NCBI GenBank assembly: GCA_964404415.1
Contig: CAYOKC010000040.1
Coordinates: forward strand, 1 to 26,461
DNA: 26,461 bases
Direction of reading: 5' to 3'
DNA from: Leptolinea sp964404415
GTDB lineage: Bacteria; Chloroflexota; Anaerolineae; Anaerolineales; Anaerolineaceae
Positions 21,858 to 26,461 of the stretch are shown piece by piece (within the stretch, counting starts at the first letter, position 1; the number at the start of each line of letters is the position of its first letter). The notes beneath the pieces were generated by a model that worked only from the letters and a program-made list of their open reading frames with translations, was not told the DNA's origin and did not search any database. Both the position numbers and the translations under genes were made by a program.

Positions 21858-22595
21858 ATGACTATTGATCGCCATTCGTTCATGCCGTTGTATTATCAAC
21901 TCGCTCAAATGCTGCGCGGGCGGATAAAACATGGTGACCTGCCGGCTGGTAAGGACCTGCCGTCAGAGCGATATTTAATGAAAGAATACTCGCTTAGCCG
22001 CAACACTGTGAGGCAGGCTTTAGCCCAACTGGAAAGTGAAGGGTTGATCGTACGAACCCAGGGATCCGGAACCCGGGTGGCCACACTTTCAGGAGTGTAC
22101 CCATATTTTCTGAGTACGTTTTTTGAAAACCGCGATCTATTGATACGGGCTGGCTACACACCCGAAGTGAAAACCCTGTCGGTCAAACTGGTAAAACCAC
22201 CGGAACCCGCCCGGCTGGCGCTTCAACTGGACACCGGTGTGAACGTGGTGCAAAAGGAATTGTTGTTTTTTGCCGACGGACGCCCGGCCATGTATACGCT
22301 GGATTATATGCTTCCGTCGATCAGCGGTGAATATGATATGTCTCCGGAAGGAGAAGGTTTCCTTAATTATCTGGACATGGCCAGCGGCCAAAGGGTGGAA
22401 TATGTGGCCGTGGAATTGACCCCGGTTGAAGCCAGCGGAGATATAGCCGCGCTGATCAATTGCCGGCCCGGGTCGCCTTTATTGTTGATGGAAGAAACGT
22501 TCATGGATGAAACGCAGAAGATCTCCATCGCGTTTTCCATGAACTATTTCAACCGCGAACTCATCAGTTTTCGTCTGCTTACCCGGCGCGGGTAA
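21858..22595 (+). CDS. GntR-family transcriptional regulator (HutC/UTRA type)
   Basis: A 245-aa repressor-like protein. The N-terminal winged helix (about 8-76) has MPLYYQLAQMLRGRI, LPSERYLMKEYSLSRNTVRQ and GLIVRTQGSGTRVA, the classic GntR order. Residues about 90-238 form a UTRA ligand domain (VVQKELLFFADGRPAMY, PGSPLLLMEETFMDE). Such regulators usually leave DNA on binding a small effector. The operator at 21827-21844 shows probable autoregulation. No good ribosome binding site precedes the ATG. The molybdenum hydroxylase genes begin 16 bases after the stop, so they are its likely targets, and its effector is probably the substrate or a product of that enzyme. Confidence 0.93.
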   Translation: MTIDRHSFMPLYYQLAQMLRGRIKHGDLPAGKDLPSERYLMKEYSLSRNTVRQALAQLESEGLIVRTQGSGTRVATLSGVYPYFLSTFFENRDLLIRAGYTPEVKTLSVKLVKPPEPARLALQLDTGVNVVQKELLFFADGRPAMYTLDYMLPSISGEYDMSPEGEGFLNYLDMASGQRVEYVAVELTPVEASGDIAALINCRPGSPLLLMEETFMDETQKISIAFSMNYFNRELISFRLLTRRG

Positions 22596-22611
22596 CCAAG
22601 GAGGAAATGGG

Positions 22612-23484
22612 ATGAATGACTGGGATGTAGTCCAACCAAAAACCATAACCGACCTGACTCATGCTCTGGCCGATCCCGGTGGAACAGTCATTGCCGGCGG
22701 CACGGATGTGCTGCCGGGGTTGCGGCGTGTAACAGTAGACCGGCCAGTGAGCCTTATTGATATTTCACATGTTGCTGACCTCAGGTTTATACGGGAGCGT
22801 GATCACTATCTGGAGATCGGGGCGCTAACCACGCACGCGGAAATCGCGAAATCGGAATGCGTGCAGCAGTACGCCCCGGCGTTGGTGAAAGCCTGTGAGA
22901 CTGTCGGCGCGCCGCAGACCCGCGCGAGGGGAACGCTGGGCGGGAACCTGGTCAATGCCTCTCCGGCGGCGGATACCGCGCCGCCATTGCTTTGCCTCGA
23001 CAGCCGGGTCAAACTGGTTTCAGCCGATGGCGAACGTGTACTGCCGTTATGCGAATTCTTCCGCGGACCGGGTAAAACAGCATTGCTTCCGGGAGAATTC
23101 CTGCATTCCATCGTGTTTGATCTCCCCTCCGGACGTTGGGGAGCCGGATTTTTGAAACTGGGGCGCAGGAACGGTATGGCAATCGCCGTGGCCAGTGCCG
23201 GTGTTTTTATGGCGTTGGACAATGCCGGATTAATCGTAACAATCCGGGTGGCTTTCGGTTCCGTTGGGCCGGTTCCGGTTCGTGCCAGGCGTGTGGAAGC
23301 CTTGCTTGGTGGTCAACCGCCTTCCGCGGAATTGTTTGACCGGGCTGCCGCCGGAATGGAAGAGGATATATCCCCCATATCCGATGTGCGGGCCACTGCT
23401 GATTATCGCAGGATGTCAGCCCGGGTTTTGATGGTGCGTGCCCTTGAATCCGCCTGGAAACAGGCAGAAAGCAGGCTGGCATGA
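22612..23484 (+). CDS. xanthine dehydrogenase-family FAD-binding subunit
   Basis: The medium (CoxM/XdhB-type) subunit of a molybdenum hydroxylase; it carries FAD and hands electrons from the iron-sulfur subunit to NAD+ or another acceptor. The FAD contacts VIAGGTDVLPGL (about 26-37) and TRARGTLGGNLVNASPAADTAP in outline (about 103-124) are intact, and the C-terminal CO dehydrogenase flavoprotein domain follows. Length (290 aa) is typical. AAGGAGG precedes the ATG. Its stop overlaps the next start as ATGA. As a three-subunit enzyme it resembles bacterial xanthine or nicotinate dehydrogenases as well as aldehyde- and CO-type relatives; this subunit does not decide the substrate. Confidence 0.94.
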   Translation: MNDWDVVQPKTITDLTHALADPGGTVIAGGTDVLPGLRRVTVDRPVSLIDISHVADLRFIRERDHYLEIGALTTHAEIAKSECVQQYAPALVKACETVGAPQTRARGTLGGNLVNASPAADTAPPLLCLDSRVKLVSADGERVLPLCEFFRGPGKTALLPGEFLHSIVFDLPSGRWGAGFLKLGRRNGMAIAVASAGVFMALDNAGLIVTIRVAFGSVGPVPVRARRVEALLGGQPPSAELFDRAAAGMEEDISPISDVRATADYRRMSARVLMVRALESAWKQAESRLA

Positions 23485-23963
23485 CGATAACCGATGTACG
23501 TTTCCATCTTAATGGCGAAGAGCGTTTGTATCACGGTCCTGCCGGCCGCTCGCTGTTGGAGGTCTTGCGTGAAGACTATAACCTCTCCGGCGCAAAGGAT
23601 TCCTGCGGGGGTGAAGGGGAATGCGGCGCCTGCACAGTGATTCTTGACGGACAGGCGGTCAACGCGTGCCTCGTGCTTATCTGTCAACTTGATGGCTGCC
23701 GGGTATTGACCATCGAAGGGTTGACGCCCGCGGGTGTGTTACATCCTATCGAAGATGCCTTTATCAAGGCCGGCGCCATACAATGCGGATTCTGTACCCC
23801 GGGGATGGTTCTGGCTTCAAAAGCGCTTCTGGATCAAAACCCACATCCCTCAGATACCGATATCCGCGCGTCATTGGCAGGGAACCTGTGCCGCTGCACA
23901 GGGTACGTGAAGATCGTGAAGGCGGTCAAAATGGCTGCCGGGGAGCCGTCCGATGGCGACTAA
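23481..23963 (+). CDS. molybdenum hydroxylase [2Fe-2S] subunit
   Basis: The small subunit (160 aa) with two [2Fe-2S] clusters carrying electrons from the Mo centre to FAD. The plant-type cluster uses CGGEGECGACTVILDG plus the later Cys in NACL; the second uses QCGFCTPGMV and NLCRCTGY, the family signature. No part is missing. It overlaps the preceding gene by 4 bases and the following one by 11, typical of coupled translation for a fixed stoichiometry. It acts in the cytoplasm unless the large subunit is exported, and no Tat signal is seen. Confidence 0.96.
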   Translation: MTITDVRFHLNGEERLYHGPAGRSLLEVLREDYNLSGAKDSCGGEGECGACTVILDGQAVNACLVLICQLDGCRVLTIEGLTPAGVLHPIEDAFIKAGAIQCGFCTPGMVLASKALLDQNPHPSDTDIRASLAGNLCRCTGYVKIVKAVKMAAGEPSDGD

Positions 23964-26214
23964 TCCCGAACTGATTGGATCACCAGTCATTCGCAAAGAC
24001 GCGCGCGGTAAAGCGGATGGATCAGTGCGGTATGTAGCCGATCTTCCATTCCCGAATATGACTTATGCCGTTGCCGTGCGTTCACCTTTTCATCACGCGA
24101 AGATCCTTTCCATTGAAACCACGTCTGCCAGGCAATCGCCTGATGTGTTGGCTGTATTAACGGTCGCGGATGTGCCCGGCGAAAAAATGTTCGGGGCGCT
24201 CATCCCTGACCAGCCGGTTCTGGCTTTTGGCGAAGTCCGTCATATGGGTGAGCCGGTAGCGCTGGTTATAGCTGAAAATTTGGAGGCGGCAAAGAAAGCA
24301 GCCGCCCGGGTCAATACTGAATATCAATCCCTCCCTCCTGTATTAGACCCGGTATCCGCATTGGAAGCAGATTCCCCCGGGGTTCATCCCGGCGGGAATC
24401 TGCTTTCCCGGTTCAACCTTGACTCAGGAGATCTGTCCGCCGGATTTGCGTCCGCGGATATCATCCTGGAAGAAGATTTCTCTGTTCCTCGAGTTTCTCC
24501 GGGGTATATGGAAACGGAGAATTCTATCGCGCGGTATAACCCGGATGGAACTTTGACGGTGTGGGTCAGCTCGCAAGAACCTTTCGTTGACCGGGCCGCC
24601 ATCGCGTCGGTGCTTGCCCTGAAAGAAGAAAAAGTCCAGGTTATCGTAACGGTTATTGGCGGCGCGTTTGGCGGAAAAGAAGATTCCAGCCTGCAGGTGA
24701 TGACGGCTTTCGCCGCGTATATAACCCGCGGTACCGTCAAAATGGTGAATGACCGGCGGGAATCATTCCTTGCGCACCCGAAACGTCACCCGGCGAAGAT
24801 CCACTTGAAACTGGGCGCGAAACGCGATGGCACCCTGACGGCACTGCAGGGAACGGTGTGGATGGATACGGGGGCCTACGCCACCTACGGTCCGGCTGTG
24901 GGCAGCCTGTTGACGGAAATGGTCACCGGGCCTTACCGGATCCCCAATGTTGCTGTTGAAACAAACGTGGTTTTCACCCACGCGCCGTGCTGCGGTGCTG
25001 TCCGCGGGTTTGGCAGCCCGCAGGCGCATTTTGCCATTGAAAGCGCCATGGATATGCTGGCGGGGCGCCTGGGGTTAGACGCGCTGTATTTGAGAGAAAA
25101 AAACATACTTCATCCCGGTGACGCGCTGCCTTCACGCGTGATCGTCAATGAGACCGGCCTGGGTTTGGAACGCTGCCTTCAGGAAGCCCGGCAGGTTCGG
25201 GGCCGCCTGATACAGAAACCGGCATCCCCGGGGAAGGTCAGCGGAGTGGGTATCGCGTTGGGTATGCAGAGTATGGGTTTGGGCGCGAAGGTGCCGGATA
25301 TCTCTGAAAACCGGCTGGAATGGCTGCCGGATGGGAAAGTGGCGATCCATCTGGGCGCGCCGGACCTGGGACAGGGGTTGGTTACCGTGGCGGAACAGAT
25401 CACGGCTGCTGCGCTGGGACTGCCGTTTTCACAGGTGACCACGATACAACTGGACACAAGCATAGTTCCCAATGGCGGCGCCACCTGCGCCTCACGCATG
25501 ACGTACCTTGTGGGGAATGCCATGCTGAACGGCGCTGAAGCCCTTAAACAACAATTACTCGCCGCGGCTGGCCGGTCAATCCATACTCCGGCTAAGAATC
25601 TGACATACTTGAACGGGAGTGTCGTTCTCCCGGATGGCTCACAACTGCCGGCGTCGGAATTCACCAGCCGGGCAGCAGAAGAAGGACTGCCCATCACAGC
25701 AGATGCGGTGGCTGAATTTCAGTACCCCGAAGACAGGACACCCGGTCACCTACCCGTAGGCATGCCGCACATTAAGTATTCTTTTGCCGCCCAGGTCGTC
25801 CGGGTGGAGGTGGACCCGGAGCTGGGCACCGTGGAAGTGACAGACCTGACCGCGATCCACGATCTGGGCCGCATCATCAACCGGATGACTGCCGAAGGGC
25901 AGATCGAAGGCGGCGTAATGATGGGGCTGGGTTACGCGCTCTATGAGGATATGTTTATAAAATCCAACGGGCAATGGGTGGACAGCTTCACGGAATACCT
26001 GCTGCCCACAACCTGTGAATTACCCGGTAATTTTGATGTCATCATGCTGGAATACCCGGAACTTGACGGACCGTACGGGGCGAAAGGGCTGGCGGAAATC
26101 ACGGTTGTGCCAACCGCGCCGGCGATAGCCAACGCGGTGAACAACGCGGTCCACGCGCGTGTACACAGTCTACCGCTTACGCCGGAAAAGATATGTGCCG
26201 GAATAAGGCACTGA
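23953..26214 (+). CDS. molybdenum hydroxylase large subunit (xanthine dehydrogenase family)
   Basis: The 753-aa catalytic subunit binds molybdopterin cytosine dinucleotide in this family. VIRKDARGKADGSVRYVAD starts the a/b hammerhead; GGAFGGKED and CCGAVRGFGSPQ contact the cofactor; DLGQG and GPYGAKGLAE follow, the last with the probable catalytic Glu. The CO dehydrogenase loop AYxCSFR is absent, so it is not a form-I CO dehydrogenase. AVRGFG is like xanthine, nicotinate or related N-heterocycle dehydrogenases. GGGGAG lies about seven bases before the ATG. No maturation gene (XdhC, MocA) is in the window. Purine or another heterocycle is likely but unproved. Confidence 0.93.
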   Translation: MATNPELIGSPVIRKDARGKADGSVRYVADLPFPNMTYAVAVRSPFHHAKILSIETTSARQSPDVLAVLTVADVPGEKMFGALIPDQPVLAFGEVRHMGEPVALVIAENLEAAKKAAARVNTEYQSLPPVLDPVSALEADSPGVHPGGNLLSRFNLDSGDLSAGFASADIILEEDFSVPRVSPGYMETENSIARYNPDGTLTVWVSSQEPFVDRAAIASVLALKEEKVQVIVTVIGGAFGGKEDSSLQVMTAFAAYITRGTVKMVNDRRESFLAHPKRHPAKIHLKLGAKRDGTLTALQGTVWMDTGAYATYGPAVGSLLTEMVTGPYRIPNVAVETNVVFTHAPCCGAVRGFGSPQAHFAIESAMDMLAGRLGLDALYLREKNILHPGDALPSRVIVNETGLGLERCLQEARQVRGRLIQKPASPGKVSGVGIALGMQSMGLGAKVPDISENRLEWLPDGKVAIHLGAPDLGQGLVTVAEQITAAALGLPFSQVTTIQLDTSIVPNGGATCASRMTYLVGNAMLNGAEALKQQLLAAAGRSIHTPAKNLTYLNGSVVLPDGSQLPASEFTSRAAEEGLPITADAVAEFQYPEDRTPGHLPVGMPHIKYSFAAQVVRVEVDPELGTVEVTDLTAIHDLGRIINRMTAEGQIEGGVMMGLGYALYEDMFIKSNGQWVDSFTEYLLPTTCELPGNFDVIMLEYPELDGPYGAKGLAEITVVPTAPAIANAVNNAVHARVHSLPLTPEKICAGIRH

Positions 26215-26250
26215 TCTGCCGGCAGCAGTCGCGTGCATTCTCCGAGGGTC

Positions 26251-26256
26251 TATAAT
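26251..26256 (+). promoter_or_regulatory. -10 element for the GH1 gene
   Basis: A perfect TATAAT lies 25 bases before the ATG; no recognisable -35 accompanies it. AGGGAGAG (26271-26278) is the ribosome binding site. A 10-base palindrome, CTGCCGGCAG, lies just after the hydroxylase stop but is not a convincing terminator. Confidence 0.5.
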
Positions 26257-26281
26257 TAATCATCACATCCAGGGAGAGTGT

Positions 26282-26461
26282 ATGTTAAAGACATCCATTC
26301 ATTTTCCGGCCGGATTCCTGTGGGGAACGGCCACCGCATCGCATCAGGTGGAAGGCGGCAACACCAACAACAACTGGTACCAGTGGGAAACCATGGCCGG
26401 CAAGATCAAGGAAGGTCACACCTCCGGCATTGCCTGCAACTGGTGGGGCGGCAAATGGAAG
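26282..26461 (+). CDS. GH1 family beta-glucosidase, N-terminal part
   Basis: The first 60 codons of a glycoside hydrolase family 1 enzyme; the rest lies beyond the window. FPAGFLWGTATASHQVEGG followed by NNNWYQWE is the diagnostic N-terminal signature, in which the Gln and His of ASHQVEG bind the nonreducing sugar. The catalytic Glu residues of TFNEP and ENG are not visible. AGGGAGAG lies before the ATG and a TATAAT 25 bases upstream. No signal peptide is present, so it acts in the cytoplasm on imported oligosaccharides. The exact sugar (glucoside, galactoside or fucoside) cannot be read from this part. Confidence 0.92.
   Translation, partial: MLKTSIHFPAGFLWGTATASHQVEGGNTNNNWYQWETMAGKIKEGHTSGIACNWWGGKWK

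Noticed and set aside
23953..26214. CO dehydrogenase (CoxL form I)
   Set aside because: The diagnostic AYxCSFR loop is absent; the equivalent region is CCGAVRGFG.
26215..26230. terminator after the molybdenum hydroxylase operon
   Set aside because: CTGCCGGCAG is a loopless 10-base palindrome with no T-run.

Overview
The window looks like a stretch of chromosome from an anaerobic Chloroflexota bacterium, probably of the Anaerolineae. This is an inference from content: a four-subunit 2-oxoacid:ferredoxin oxidoreductase, lipoproteins with Pro/Thr linkers, a DUF3160 lipoprotein, a V4R protein and moderately high GC. I see no tRNA, rRNA, CRISPR array, IS element or prophage gene.

Layout. (1) 1-548 is the 3' end of a DUF2974-type gene. 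It converges, across a perfect 14-bp bidirectional terminator, on a minus-strand block read from 5846 down to 760: LysM lipoprotein, PcaF-like thiolase, then ferredoxin, alpha, beta and gamma subunits of a VorB/Kor-type 2-oxoacid oxidoreductase. (2) 5910-9086 is a fluoride-response locus: a promoter, a fluoride (crcB-motif) riboswitch with an overlapping intrinsic terminator, enolase (a fluoride-inhibited enzyme), the FluC/CrcB fluoride channel and a DUF190 plus four-CBS protein. (3) 9281-9907 is a V4R-domain gene with a strong terminator, followed by three exact-period 50-bp tandem repeats that can fold. (4) 10182-13052 encodes a class-A penicillin-binding protein homologue in which the catalytic residues I can align are replaced. 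(5) On the minus strand, 16031 to 13059 carries urocanate hydratase and two small membrane proteins that look like diverged paralogues. Divergent from it is an HD-domain phosphohydrolase, whose stop codon shares a CTAG with a convergent ACT-domain gene. (6) 17385-21696, minus strand, holds a PilZ protein with a clear sigma70-type promoter, a CapA-like phosphoesterase, a DUF3160 lipoprotein and an exported FG-GAP-like protein. (7) 21794-26214 is an operon of a UTRA-type GntR regulator and a three-subunit molybdenum hydroxylase. A perfect operator-like palindrome resembling DasR/NagR sites lies at its start. (8) The window ends inside a GH1 beta-glucosidase.

How the genes work together. The fluoride locus is the clearest unit: the RNA senses fluoride and permits enolase transcription, FluC exports the ion, and the DUF190-CBS protein may tie this to nucleotide state. 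The thiolase and oxidoreductase suggest ferredoxin-linked acyl-CoA metabolism. The GntR operon is probably an inducible pathway for an N-heterocycle or aldehyde whose identity the sequence does not show. I found no wholly new system. The most unusual items are the apparently dead PBP, a variant enolase under riboswitch control, the 50-bp hairpin repeats, the terminator inside the capA reading frame, and two promoters placed for leaderless transcripts.
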